Shown in pieces: positions 10,900 through 23,206 of a stretch of 64,000 bases of DNA (position 1 is its first letter; every line of letters begins with the position of its first letter). The notes under the pieces are model-generated. The model was not told where the DNA came from and did not search any database. It saw only the letters and a list, made by a program, of their open reading frames with translations. Made by a program: the position numbers and the translations under genes. Source of the DNA: Chlorocebus sabaeus (taxonomy: Eukaryota; Chordata; Mammalia; Primates; Cercopithecidae); assembly GCF_047675955.1 (NCBI RefSeq), contig NW_027328114.1, positions 310,001 to 374,000 on the forward strand, given 5' to 3'.

Positions 10900-13720
10900 G
10901 GATTACAGCTCTCCCCTCAGGAAGCCTTTCGTTAAGACTGTTTTTGTGGAATTTGCAAAGTGATATTTGAAAGCCCATAGATGGCTATGGTTAAAAAGGA
11001 AATATCCTAACATAAAAACTGATAATAAGCTTTGTGAGAAACTGCTTTGTGTTCTGTTAATTCACCTCACTGAGTTACAGCTTTGGCCTAAAGAAGTCGT
11101 TCATTAAGACTGGTCTTGTGGAATATGCAAAGTGATATTTGCAACCCCTTAGAGGGCTACGGTGAAAAAGGAAATATCTTCCGTTAAAAACTGGAAAGAA
11201 GCGTTCTGAGAAACTGCTTTGTGTTCTGTTAATTCATCTCACAGAGTTACAGCTTTCCTCTAAAGAAGCCATTCACGAAGACTGTTCTTGTGGAATTTGC
11301 AAAGTGTGATTTGGAAGCCCATTGAGGGCTATGGGAAAAAGGAAATATCTTATGATAAAAACTGAAAAGAAGCTTTCTGAGAAGTTGCTTTGTGTTCTGT
11401 GAATTCATCTCACAGATTTACAGCTTTCCCCTAATGAAGCCGTTTACTAAAACAGTTCTTGTGGAATTTGAAATGTGATTCTTGGAAGCCCATAGAGGGC
11501 TATGGTGAAAAAGGAACTATCCTAAGAAAAAAACTGAATAGAAGCATTCTGAGAAACTACTTTTTGTTCTGTTAATTCATTTACCGAGTTACAGCTTTCC
11601 CCTCAAGAAGCCGTTCACGAAGACTGTTCGTGGGGAATTTGCAAAGTGATATTTGGAAGCCCAAAGAGGGGTATGGTGAAAAAGGAAATATCCTAAGATA
11701 AAAACTAAAAAAAAGCTTTCTGAGGAACTGCTTTGTGTTCTGTTAATGCATCTCACTGCCAGGCAGCTTTTCCCTCAAGAATCCGTTCACTAATACTGTT
11801 CTTGAGGAATTTGCAAAGGGATATTTGGAAGCCCATAGTGGGCTACGTTTAAAAAGGAAATATCTTCAGTAAAAAACTGTAAAGAAACTTTCTGAAAATC
11901 TGCTTTGTGTTCTGTTAATTCATCTCACAGAGTTACAGCTTTCCCCTCAAGAAGCCTTTCGCTAAGACTCTTCTTGTGGAATTTGCAAAGTGATATTTGG
12001 AAGCCCATTGTGGGCTATGGTGAAAAGGGAAACATTCTAACATAAAAACTAGAAAGAAGCTTTTGAGAAACTGCTTTGTGTTCTGTTAATTCATCTTACA
12101 GTATTACAGCATTCACCCCAAAACGCCTTTCGCTAAGACTGTTCTTGTGGAATTTGCAAAGTGATATTTGGAAGCCCATAGAGAGCTAAGGAGAAAAAGG
12201 ATATATCTTCCGATAAAAACTGAAAAGAACCTTTCTGAGAAACTGCTTTGTGATATGTGACTTCCACTCACTGCGTTACAGCTGTATTTCGTAGAGCTGT
12301 ATGCTAGCCTTATTTCTGTGGAATCTGAGGACTGTTCTTTCGAATCCCTTTGAAGACTATAGGGATAAAGGAAATATCCACTGCTAAAAGTGAGAAAGAA
12401 GCTTTCTGAGAAACTTCTTTGTGATCTGTGAATTCATCTCACAGAGTTACAGCTTTCCCCTCAAGAAGTTTTTCGCTAACACTTTTCTTGGGGAATATGC
12501 AAAGTGATATTTGGAAGCCCATAGAGGGCTTTGGTGAAAAATTGAATATCCTAAGATAAAAACTGAAAAGAAGCTTTCTGAGAAACTGCTTTGTGTTCTG
12601 TTAATTCATCTCACAGAGTTACAACTCTCCCCTCAAGAAGCTGTTCACTAAGACTGTTCTTGTGGAAATTGCAAAGTGATATTTGGAAGCCCATAGAGGG
12701 CTACGGTGAAAAAGGAAATGTCCTCAGATAAAAACTGGAAATAAGCTTTCTGAGAAACCGCTTTGTGTTCTATTAATTCATCACACTGTGTGACAGCTTT
12801 CCCCTCAAGAAGCTGTTCGCTAAGACTGTTCTTGTGTAATTTGCAACGTGATATTTGGAAGCCCACAGAGGGCTACGGTGAAAAAGTAAATATCTTCAGC
12901 TAAAAACTGGAAAGCAGCTTTCTGAGAAACTATTTTGTGTTCTGTTAATACATCTCACAAAGTTACTGCTTTCCCGTCAAGAAGCCTTTCGCTAAGACTG
13001 TTCTTGTGGAATTTGCAAAGTGATATTTGGAAGCCCATAGAAGTCTACGGTGAAAAAGGAAATATCTTCAATTAAAATCTCCAAAGAAGCTTTCTGAGAA
13101 ACTGGTTTGTGTTCTGATAATTCCTCTCAAAGTGTTACAGCTTTACCCTCAAGAAGACTTTTGTTAACATTGTTTTGTGTAATTTTCAAAGTGATATATT
13201 AAGCCCAAATAGGCCTATGGTGAAAAAGGCAATATCCTAAGATGAAAAGTGGAAAGAAGCTTTCTGGGAAACACCTTTGTGTTCTGTTGATTCATCTCAA
13301 AGAGTTACAGCTTTCCCCTCAGCAAGCCTTTCGCTAAGACGGTTCTTGTGGAATTTGCAACGTGATATTTGTAAGCCCATAGAGGGCTAATGTGAAAAAG
13401 GAGATGTCCTACGATAAAAACTGAAAAGACATTTGCTGAGAAACTGCTTTGTGTTCTGTTAATTCATCTCAGGCAGTTACAGCTTTCGCCTCAAGAAGCC
13501 TTTCGCTAAGACTGTTCTTTTGGAATTTGCAAAGTGATATTTGGAAGACCATAGAGGGCTACTTTGACAAAGGAAACATCTTCTGTTAAAAACTGGAAAG
13601 AAGCTTTCTGAGAAACTGCTTTGTGTTCTTTTAATTCATCTCACAGAGTTACAGCTTTCCCCTAAAGAAGTCTTTCGCTAAGACTGTTCTTATGGAACTG
13701 GCAAAGTGATATTTGGAAGC
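10900..13720 (+). repeat. alpha-satellite module, copy 1 of 3
   Basis: A run of about 16 monomers whose rare variants recur in order at about 20.3-22.8 kb and about 23.2-26.35 kb. Anchors are gagaagttgctttgtg near 11381, ccaggcagctt at 11759, the divergent monomer at 12231, caactctcccctc at 12622 and the cagcaagcctttcg monomer near 13320. This copy has the fullest order and includes the monomer with cccattgtgggct near 12004, which copy 2 lacks. Confidence 0.82.
12231..12401 (+). repeat. divergent alpha-satellite monomer, copy 1
   Basis: A 171-bp monomer in phase with its neighbours but clearly of another class. Instead of the usual middle it has gtgatatgtgacttcc, tatttcgtagagctgt and gctagccttatttctgtgg, then ccctttgaagactatagg. 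The next monomer also has a marked start (cttctttgtgatctgtg), and the pair recurs together. The ttcgtagag word is not a CENP-B box, because the required cggg is absent. Confidence 0.9.
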
Positions 13721-15858
13721 CCATAGAAGACTACGGTGAAAAAGGACATATCTTCAGTTAAAAACTGGAAACAAGCTTTTTGAGAAACTGCATTGTGTTC
13801 TTTTAATTCATCTCACAGAGTTACAGCATTCCCCTCCAGAAGTCTTTGACTGAGACTGTTCTTGTGGAATCTGCAATGTGATATTTGGAAACCCATAGAG
13901 GGCTATGGTTAAAAAGGAAATATCTTCAGCTAAAAACTTGAAAGAAGCTTTCTGAGAAATGTCTTTGTGTTCTCTTAAATCATCTCACAGAGTTACAGCT
14001 TTCCCCTCAAGAAGCCTTTCGCTAAGACTGTTGTCGTTTAATTGGCAAGGTGATATTCGGAAGCCTATATAGGGCTGTTGTGAAAAACGAATTATCTTCA
14101 TTTGAAAACTGGAAAGAAGTTTTCTGAGAAACTGCTTTGTGTTCTGTAATTCATCTCACAGAGTTACAGCTTTCCCCTCAAGAAGCCCTTCGCTAAGACT
14201 GTTTTTGTGGATTTTGCAAAGTGATATTTGGAAGCCCATAGAGGGCTAGGGTGAAAAAGGAAATCTCTTCCGTTAAAAACTGGAAAGAAGCTTTCTGAGA
14301 AACGGCTTTGTGTTCTGTTAATTCATCTCACAGAGTTAAAGCTTTCCCCTCAAGTAGCCTTTCGATAAGTATGTTCTTGTGGAATTTTAAAAGTGATATT
14401 TGGAAGCTTATAGAGGGCTATGTTGAAAAAGGTAATGTCTTCAGTTAAAAACTGGAAAGAAGATCTCTGAGAAACTGATTTGTGTTCTGTTAATTCATCT
14501 CAGAGAGTTACAGCTTTCCCCTGGAGAAACCTTTCACTAAGACTGTTCTTGTGGAATTTGCAAAGTGATATTTGGAAGCCCATGGAGGGCTATGGTGAAA
14601 AAGGAAATCTCTTCAGTTTAAAATTGGAAAGAAGCGTTCTGAGAATCTACTTTGTGTTCTGTTAATTCATCTCACAGAGATACATCTCTCCCCTGAAGAA
14701 GCTTTTAGCTAAGAGAGTTCTTGTTTAATTTAAAAAGTGATATTTGGAAGCCCATAGAGAGCTGTGGTGAAAAAGGAAATATCCTCAGATAAAAACTGAA
14801 AAGAAGGCTTTTGAGAAACTGCTTTGTGTTGTGTTAATTCATCTCACAGAGTTACAGCTTTCCCCCAAGAAGTCTTTCACTAAGACTGTTCTTGTGGAAT
14901 TTTCAAAATGATATTTGGAAGCCCAAGATGGCTGGGGTGAAAAAGGAAATCTCTTCAGTTACAAACTGGAAAGAAGCTTTTTGAGAAACTGCATTGTGTT
15001 CTGCTAATTCATCTCACTGAGTTACAGCTTTCCCCTCAAGAAGCCTTTCGCTAAGACTGTTCTTGCGGAATTTGCAAAGTGATATTTGGATGCCCTTAGA
15101 AGGCTATGGTGAAAAAGGAAATCTCTTCCGTTAAAAACTGGAAAGAAGCCTTCTGAGAAACGGCTTTGTGTTCTGTTAATTCATCTCATAGAGTAACAGC
15201 TTTCCCCTGAAGAAGCCTCTCGGTAAGACTGTTCTTGTGGAATTTGGAAAGTGATATTTGGAAGCCTATAGAGGGATATGGTGAAAAAGGTATCATCTTA
15301 AGTTAAAAACTGGAAAGAAGCTTTCTGAGAAACTGTTTTGTGTACTGTTAATTCATCTCACAGAGTTATAGCTTTCCTCTCAAGAAGCGTTTCGCTAAGA
15401 CAGTTCTTGTCAAATTTGCAAAGTGATATTTGGAAGACCATAGAGTGCTACGGTGAAAAAGGAAATATCTTCAGTAAAAAACTGGAAAGGAGCTTTCTGA
15501 GAAACTTCTTTGTGTTCTTCTAGTTCCTCTCACAGAGTTACAGATTTACCCTCAAGTGTCTGTTCACTAAGACTGTTCTTTTGGAATTTGCAAAGAGATA
15601 TTTGGAAGCCCATGGAGGGTTATGGTGAAAAAGTAAATATCTTCAGTTAAAAACCTGAAAGAAGCTTTCTGAGAAACTGCTTTGTGTTCTGTTATTTCAT
15701 CTCGAAGAGTTACAGCTTTTCCCTCAAGAAGTCTTTCGGTAAGACTGTTCTTGTGGAATTTGCAAAGTGATATTTGGAAGCCCATAGAGGGCTACGGAGA
15801 AAAACGTAATGTCCTTAGATAAAAACTGGAAAGAAGCTTTCTGAGAAACTGCTTTGTG
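13721..15858 (+). repeat. alpha satellite, monomeric
   Basis: About 12 diverged monomers in the same orientation. I saw no gene or interspersed element and could not match this stretch to another block. Short open frames at about 14480 and 15338 lie in the same monomer phase as many others and are repeat by-products. Confidence 0.9.
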
Positions 15859-16231
15859 TTCTGTTAATTCATCTCACAGAGTTACAGATTTCACCTCGAG
15901 AAGCCTTTCGCTAAGCCTCTTCTTGTGTAATTCGCAAAGTGATATTTGGTAGCCCTTATAGGGCTATGGTGAAAAAAGGAATATCTTCAGTTAGAAACTG
16001 TATAGAAGCTTTCTGAGAAACTGCTTTGTTTTCTGTTAATTCATCTCACAGAGTTACAGATTTCACCTCGAGAAGCCTTTCGCTAAGCCTCTTCTTGTGT
16101 AATTCGCAAAGTGATATTTGGTAGCCCTTATAGGGCTATGGTGAAAAAAGGAATATCTTCAGTTAGAAACTGTATAGAAGCTTTCTGAGAAACTGCTTTG
16201 TTTTCTGTTAATTCATCTCACAGAGTTACAG
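15859..16231 (+). repeat. recent tandem duplication of a single 172-bp monomer
   Basis: The monomer that starts cacctcgagaagcctttcg at 15892 is repeated without any difference at 16064. Comparing each base with the base 172 positions later, identity runs unbroken from 15859 to about 16060. Neighbouring monomers in this region differ at many positions, so this is a very recent single-monomer gain, by replication slippage or unequal exchange, or else an assembly error. Confidence 0.9.
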
Positions 16232-17724
16232 CTTTCCCCTCAAGAAGTCTTTCGCTAAGACTGTTCTTGTGGAATTTCAAAGTGATATTTGGAAGCCCAT
16301 AAAGGGCTATGGTGAAAAAGTTATTGTCCTCAGATGAAAACTAGAAAGAAGCTTCTTGAGAAACTGCTTTGTGTTCCGTTAATTCATCTCACACAATTAC
16401 AGGTTTGCCCTCCAGAAACCGTTCACTAATACCGTTCTTGTGGAATTTTCAAAGTGATAATTGGAAACCCTTAGGGGGCTATGGCGAAAAAGAAAATATC
16501 TTCAGTTATACACTGGAAAGAAGTTTTCTGAGAAACTGCTTTGTGTTCTGTTAATTCATCTGACAGTGTTACAGCTTTCCCCTCAAGAAGCATTCCGCTA
16601 AGACTGTTCTTGTGGAATTTGCAAAGTGATATTTGGAAGCCCATAGAGGGCTGCGGTGAAATAGAAATTTCCTAAGATAAGATCTGAAAAGAGGCTTTCT
16701 GAGAAACGACTTTGTGTTCTGGTAATTCATCTTATGGAATTACAGCTTTCCCCTCAAGAAGTCGTTCACTAAGACTGTTCTTGTTGAATTTGCAAAGTGA
16801 TATTTGGAAGCCCATAGTGGACTATGGTGTAAAGGAAATATATTCAGATAAAAACAGGAAAGAAGCTTTCTGAGAAATTGCTTTGTGTTCTGTTAATTCA
16901 TCTCACAGAATTACGGCTTTCCCCTCTAGAAAAGTTTCGCTAAAGCTGTTTTTGTGGAATTTGGAAAAAGATATTTGGAAAACCATAGAGATCTATGGTT
17001 AAAAAGAAAATCTCCTAAGATAAAAACTGAAAAGAAAATTTCTGAGAAACTGCTTTGTGTTCTATGAATTTATCTCACAGACTTACAGCTTTCCCCTCAA
17101 GAAACCGTTCACTAAGACTGTTCTTGCTGATTTTGCAAAGTGATATTTGGAAGCCCATAGAGTGCTATGGGAAAAAGGAAATATCTTCAGTTAAAAAGTG
17201 GAAAGAACGTTTCTGAGAAACTGCTTTGTGTTCTGTTAATCCATCTCAGAGAGTTACAGCATTCCCCTCAAGAAGTCGTTCACTAAGACTGTTCTTGTGA
17301 AATTTGCAAAGTGATATTTGGAAGTGCTTTGAGAACTATGGTGAAAAAGGAAATATCGTAAGATAAAAACTGAAAAGAAGCTTTCTGAGAAACTGCTTTG
17401 TGTTTTGATAATTCATCTCAGAGACTTACAGCTTTCCGAACAAAAAGCCGTTCACTGAGACTGATCTTGTGTTATTTTCAAATTGATATTTTGAAGCCCA
17501 TAGAGGGCTATGGTGAAAAGGGAAGTATCTTCAGTTAAAAACTGTAAAGAAGCTTTCTGAGAAACGGTTTTGTGTTCTCTTAGTTCATCTCACAGAGTTA
17601 CAACTTTCCCCTCAAGAAGCCTTTCACCAAGACTGATCTTGTGGAATTTGCAAAGTGGTCTTTGGAAGTCCATAGATCGCTATGGTGAAAAAGGATATAG
17701 CTTCAGTTAAAAAGTGAAAAGAAG

Positions 17725-17895
17725 CTTTCTGAGGAAATGCTTTGTGATATGTGATTTACTGTCACTGAGATACAGCTGTATTTCGTAGAACTGTTGGCTA
17801 GCCTTATTTCTGTGGAATCTGAGAAATGTTACTTTGGATCTCTTTGAAGACTATAGGTCCAAAGGAAATATCCGCCGCTTAAAGTGTGAAAGAAG
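17725..17895 (+). repeat. divergent alpha-satellite monomer, copy 2
   Basis: 171 bp, with gtgatatgtgattt, tatttcgtagaactgt, gctagccttatttctgtgg and ctctttgaagactatagg. It is followed by the usual partner monomer start cttctttgtgatctgtg. It is more diverged from copies 1, 4 and 5 than they are from one another. Confidence 0.88.
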
Positions 17896-18747
17896 CTTTC
17901 TGAGAAACTTCTTTGTGATCTGTGAATTGATCTCACAGAGCTACAGTTTCCCCTCAAGAAGCCTTTCACTAAGACTGTTCTCGTGGAATTTGCAAAGTGA
18001 TAGTTGGAAAACAATAGAGGGCTAGGGTGAAAAAGGAAATATCCTAAGATAAAAACTGAAAAGAAGCTTTTTGAGAAACTGCGTTGCATTCCGTTAATTC
18101 ATCTCACAGAGTTATAGCTTTCCACTCAAGAAGCCGTTCATTAAGACTGTTGTTGTGAAATTTGCAAAATGATATTTGGAAGCTCATAGAGGGGTATGGT
18201 GAAAATGGAAATATCTTCAGTTAAAAACTGCAAAGAAGCTTTCTGAGAAACCTGTTCTGTTAATTCATCTCACAGAGTTACAGCTTTCCCCTCAAGAAGC
18301 CTTTCGCTAAGACTGTTCTTCTGGAATTTGCAAAGTGATATTTGGAAGCCCATAGAGGGCTACGGTGAAAAAGGAAATATGTTCAGTTAAAAGCTGGAAA
18401 GAAGCTTTCTGAGAAACTGCTTTGTGTTCTGTAAATTCATCTCACGGTGTTACATCTATTCCCTAAAGAAGCCGTTCGCTAAGACTGTTCTTGTGGAATT
18501 TTCTAAGTGATATTTGGAAGCCCATAGTGGGCTACGGTGAAAAAGGAATATCTTCAGTTAAAAACTGGAAAGAAGCTTTCTGAGAAACTGCTTTGTGTTC
18601 TGTCAATTCATCTCACAGAGTTACAGCTTTCCCCTCCAGATGCCTCCCGCTAAGACTGTTCTTGTGGAATTTGCAAAGTGATATTTGGAAACCCATAGTG
18701 GGCTATGGTGAAAAAGGATATATCTTCTGTTAAAAACTGAAGAAAAG

Positions 18748-18918
18748 GTTTCAGAGGAACTGCTTTGTGATATGTGACTTCCACTCACTGAGCTACAGCT
18801 GTATTTCGTAGAGCTGTTTGCTAGCCTTATTTCTGTGTAATATGAGAACTGGTATTTCGTATCCCTTTGAAGACTATAAGATTAAAGAAAATATTCACCG
18901 CTAAATGTGAGAAAGAAG
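18748..18918 (+). repeat. divergent alpha-satellite monomer, copy 3
   Basis: 171 bp, with gtgatatgtgacttcc, tatttcgtagagctgt, gctagccttatttctgtg and ccctttgaagactataag. The partner monomer follows as ctgatttgtgatctgtg. It lies only about six monomers after copy 2, a spacing not seen elsewhere. Confidence 0.88.
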
Positions 18919-19236
18919 CTTTCTGAGAAACTGATTTGTGATCTGTGAATTCATCTCTCCGAGTTTCAGCTTTCCCCTCAAGAAGGCTTTCGGTAAGACT
19001 GTTTTTGGGGACTTTACAAAGTGATATTTGGAAGCCCATAGAGGGCTACGGTGAAAATGAAATATCTTCAGATAAAAACAGGAAAGAAGATTTTTGAGAA
19101 ACTGCTTTGTGTTCCGTTAATTCATCTCACAGAATTACAGCTTGCCCCTCAAGAAGCCGTTCACTAAGACTGTTCTTGTGGAATTTGCAAAATGATATTT
19201 CGCAGCCCAAAGAGGGCTAAGGGTGAAAAAGAAAAT

Positions 19237-20281
19237 ATCTTCAGTTAAAAAATGGAAAAAAGCTTTCTGAAAAACGGCTTTGTGTTCTGTTAATTCATCT
19301 CACAGATTTTACTCCTTTCCCCGCAAGAAGTGGTTCACTAAGACTGCTCTTGTGGAATTTGCAAAGTGATATTTGGAAATACACAGAGGGCTAGAGTGAA
19401 AAAGGAGATATCTTCAGTTAAAAACTGGAAAGAAGCTTTCTGAGAAACCGCTTTGTGTTCTCTTAATTCATCTCAGAGTGATACAGCTTTCCCCTCAAGG
19501 AGCCCTTCAACTAAGACTGTTCGTGTGGAACTTGCAATGTGATATTTGGATGCCCATAGAGGGCTATGGTGGAAAAGGAAATAACTTCAGTTAAAAACTG
19601 GAAAGAAGATTTCTGAGAAACTGCTTTGTGTTCTGTTATTTCAACTCACAGAGTTACAGCTTTCCCCTCTAGAAGCCTTTCGCTAAGACTGCTCTTGTGG
19701 AATCTGCAAAGTGATATTTGGAAGCCCTTAGAGAACTATGGTGAAAACAGAAATATCCTAAGATAAAAATTGAAAGGAAGCTTTCTGGGAAACGGCTTTT
19801 TGTTCTTTTAATTCTTCACACAGAGTTACAGCTTTCCCCTCAAGAAGTCGTTCACTAAGACTGTTCTTGTGTAATCTGCAAAGTGATATTGGGATGCCCA
19901 TAGAAGGCTATGGTGAAAAAGGAAGTGTCCTCAGATAAAAACCGCAAAGTAGCTTTCTGAGAAACTATTTTGTGTTCTGTTAATTCATCTCACAGAGTTA
20001 CAGTTTTCCCCTCAAGAAATCGATCACTATGACTGCTCTTGTGGAGTTTGCAAAGTGATATTTGTACCCCATAGAGGGCAATTGTGAAAAGGAAATATCT
20101 TCAGATAAAAACTGGAAAGAAATTTTCTAAGAAACTGCTTTGGGTTCTGTTAATTCAACTCACAGACTTACAGCTTTCCCCTCAAGAAGCCTTTCGCTAA
20201 GATTGTTCTTGTGCAATTTTCAAAGTGATATTTGGAAGCCCATAGAGGGCTTTGGTGAAAAAGGAAATATCCTAAGATAAA
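19237..20281 (+). repeat. second copy of the 9.63-10.67 kb block
   Basis: Pairs with 9631-10670 at a constant offset of 9607-9608 bp. The match ends near 20281, where this copy jumps to monomers equivalent to about 11.37 kb and leaves out roughly four that copy 1 contains. The end point is therefore a deletion or exchange junction. Confidence 0.83.
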
Positions 20282-20289
20282 AACTGAAA

Positions 20290-22765
20290 ATAAGCTTTCT
20301 GAGAAGTTGCTTTGTGTTCTGTGAATTCATCTCACAGATTTACAGCTTTCCCCTAATGAAGCCGTTTACTAAGACAGTTCTTGTGGAATTTGAAATGTGA
20401 TTCTTGGAAGCCCATAGAGGGCTATGGGGAAAAAGGAACTATCCTAAGATAAAAACTGAATAGAAGCATTCTGAGAAACTTCTTTTTGTTCTGTTAATTC
20501 ATCTACCGAGTTACAGCTTTCCCCTCAAGAAGCCTTTCGTTAAGACTGTTTTTGTGGAATTTGCAAAGTGATATTTGAAAGCCCATAGATGGCTATGGTG
20601 AAAAAGGAAATATCCTAAGATAAAAACTAAAAAGAAGCTTTCTGAGGAACTGCTTTGTGTTCTGTTAATGCATGTCACAGCCAGGCAGCTTTACCCTCAA
20701 GAATCCGTTCACTAATACTGTTCTTGAGGAATTTGCAAAGGGATATTTGGAAGCCCATAGTGGGCTACGTTTAAAAAGGAAATATCTTCAGTAAAAAACT
20801 GTAAAGAAACTTTCTGAAAAACTGCTTTGTGTTCTGTTAATTCATCTCACAGAGTTACAGCTTTCCCCTCAAGAAGCCTTTCCTAAGACCGTTCTTGTGG
20901 AATTTACAAAGTGATATTTGGAAGCCAGAGAGGTCTAAGGTGAAAAAGGAACTGTCCTCAGATAAAAACTTAAAAGAAGCTTTCTGAGAAACTATTTTGG
21001 GTTCTTTTAATTCATCTCACAGGGTTAAAGCTTTCCCCTCAAGAAGCCTTTCGCTAAGACTGTTCTTGTGGAATTTTCAAAGTGATATTTCGAAGCACAT
21101 AGAGGGCTATGGTGAAAAAGGAAATGTCCTCAGATAGAAATTGGAAAGAAGCCTTCTGAGAAATTGCTTTGTGTTCTGTCAATTCATCCCACAGAGTTAC
21201 AGCTTTCCCCTCAAGAAGTCGTTCACTAAGAGTGTTCTTGTGGAATTTGCGAAGTGATATTTGAAAGCCAGAAGAGGTCAATGTTGAAAAAGGAAATATG
21301 TCTCAGTTAAAAACTGGAAAGAAGCTTTGTGAGAAACTGCTCTGTGTTCTGTTAATTCATCAAACAGTTACAGCTTTCCCCTCAAGAAGCCTTTCTCAAA
21401 GACTGTTCTTGTGGAATTTGCAAAGTGATATTTGGAAGCCCTTAGAGGGCTAAGGTGTAAAAGGAAATATCGTCTGTTGAAAACTGGAAAGAAGCTTTCT
21501 GAGAATCTGCTTTTTGTTCTGTTAATTGATCACACAGAGTTACAGCTTTCCCCTCAAGAAGCCTTTCGCTAAGACTCTTCTTGTGGAATTTGCAAAGTGA
21601 TATTTGGAAGCCCATAGAGAGCTAAGGAGAAAAAGGATATATCTTCCGATAAAAACTGAAAAGAACCTTTCTGAGAAACTGCTTTGTGATATGTGACTTC
21701 CACTCACTGCGTTACAGCTGTATTTCGTAGAGCTGTGTGCTAGCCTTATTTCTGTGGAATATGAGGACTGTTCTTTCGAATCCCTTTGAAGACTATAGGG
21801 ATAAAGGAAATATCCACTGCTAAAAGTGAGAAAGAAGCTTTCTGAGAAACTTCTTTGTGATCTGTGAATTCATCTCACAGAGTTACAGCTTTCCCCTCAA
21901 GAAGTTTTTCGCTAACACTGTTCTTGGGGAATTTGAAAAGTGATATTTGGAAGCCCATAGAGGGCTTTGGTGAAAAATTGAATATCCTAAGATAAAAACT
22001 GAAAAGAAGCTTTCTGAGAAACTGCTTTGTGTTCTGTTAATTCATCTCACGGAGTTACAACTCTCCCCTCAAGAAGCTGCTCACTAAGACTGTTCTTGTG
22101 GAATTTGCAAAGTGATATTTGGAAGCCCATAGAGGGCTACGGTGAAAAGGGAAATGTCCTCAGATAAAAACTGGAAATAAGCTTTCTGAGAAACCGCTTT
22201 GTGTTCTATTAATTCATCTCACTGTGTGACAGCTTTCCCCTCAAGAAGCCGTTCCCTAAGACTGTTCTTGTGTAATTTGCAACGTGATATTTGGAAGCCC
22301 ACAGAAGGCTTCGGTGAAAAAGGAAATATCTTCAGCTAAAAACTGGAAAGCAGCTTTCTGAGAAACTATTTTGTGTTCTGTTAATACATCTCACAAAGTT
22401 ACTGCTTTCCCGTGAAGAAGCCTTTCGCTAAGACTGTTCTTGTGGAATTTGCAAAGTGATATTTGGAAGCCCATAGAGGTCTACGGTGAAAAAGGAAATA
22501 TCTTCAATTAAAATCTTCAAAGAAGATTTCTGAGAAACTGGTTTGTGTTCTGATAATTACTCTCAAAGTGTTACAGCTTTACCCTCAAGAAGACTTTTGT
22601 TAACATTGTTTTGTGTAATTTTCAAAGTGATATTTTAAGCCCAAATAGGGCTATGGTGAAAAAGGCAATATCCTAAGATGAAAAGTGGAAAGAAGCTTTC
22701 TGAGAAACTCCTTTGTGTTCTATTGATTCATCTCAAAGAGTTACAGCTTTCCCCTCAGCAAGCCT
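20290..22765 (+). repeat. alpha-satellite module, copy 2 of 3
   Basis: Carries the anchors gagaagttgctttgtg (20301), ccaggcagctt (20681), the divergent monomer (21667) and caactctcccctc (22058). Offsets to copy 3 are 2917 bp (17 monomers) for the first two anchors. They become 3088 bp (18 monomers, after removing the L1) once past the extra monomer that only copies 1 and 3 retain. Near 22765 the cagcaagcctttcg monomer switches to gttaagactgtttttg, joining the module's end to a monomer type from its start. Confidence 0.83.
21667..21837 (+). repeat. divergent alpha-satellite monomer, copy 4
   Basis: 171 bp and nearly identical to copies 1 and 5 (gctgtgtgctagcc, atatgaggactgttctttcg). The partner monomer follows. 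It sits in module copy 2 at the place equivalent to 12231 in copy 1. Confidence 0.9.
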
Positions 22766-23206
22766 TTCGTTAAGACTGTTTTTGTGGAATTTGCAAAGTG
22801 ATATTTGAAAGCCCATAGATGGCTATGGTTAAAAAGGAAATATCCTAACATAAAAACTGATAAGAAGCTTTGTGAGAAACTGCTTTGTGTTCTGTTAATT
22901 CACCTCACTGAGTTACAGCTTTGGCCTAAAGAAGTCGTTCATTAAGACTTGTCTTGTGGAATATGCAAAGTGATATTTGCAACCCCTTAGAGGGCTACGG
23001 TGAAAAAGGAAATATCTTCCGTTAAAAACTGGAAAGAAGCTGTCTGAGAAACTGCTTTGTGTTCTGTTAATTCATCTCACAGAGTTACAGCTTTCCTCTA
23101 AAGAAGCCATTCACGAAGACTGTTCTTGTGGAATTTGCAAAGTGTGATTTGGAAGCACATGGAGGGCTATGGTGAAAAAGGAAATATCTTATGATAAAAA
23201 CTGAAA
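22766..23206 (+). repeat. alpha satellite linking module copies 2 and 3
   Basis: About 2.5 monomers equivalent to about 10.92-11.37 kb, including the variants ttggcctaaagaagtcgttc and gaaccccttagagg near 22980. They complete the tandem arrangement of the module. No other feature is seen. Confidence 0.8.

Larger units (their letters stand above)
16232..19236 (+). repeat. alpha satellite, monomeric, with two divergent monomers
   Basis: About 17 diverged monomers, including the divergent class at 17725 and 18748. A monomer near 18255 has lost about 8 bp (gaaacctgttctg in place of the usual gaaactgctttgtgttctg). No gene or interspersed element is visible. Confidence 0.9.

Noticed and set aside
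12285..12300. tatttcgtagagctgt as a CENP-B box in the divergent monomer
   Set aside because: It has ttcg but lacks the required A and the terminal cggg at the right spacing.
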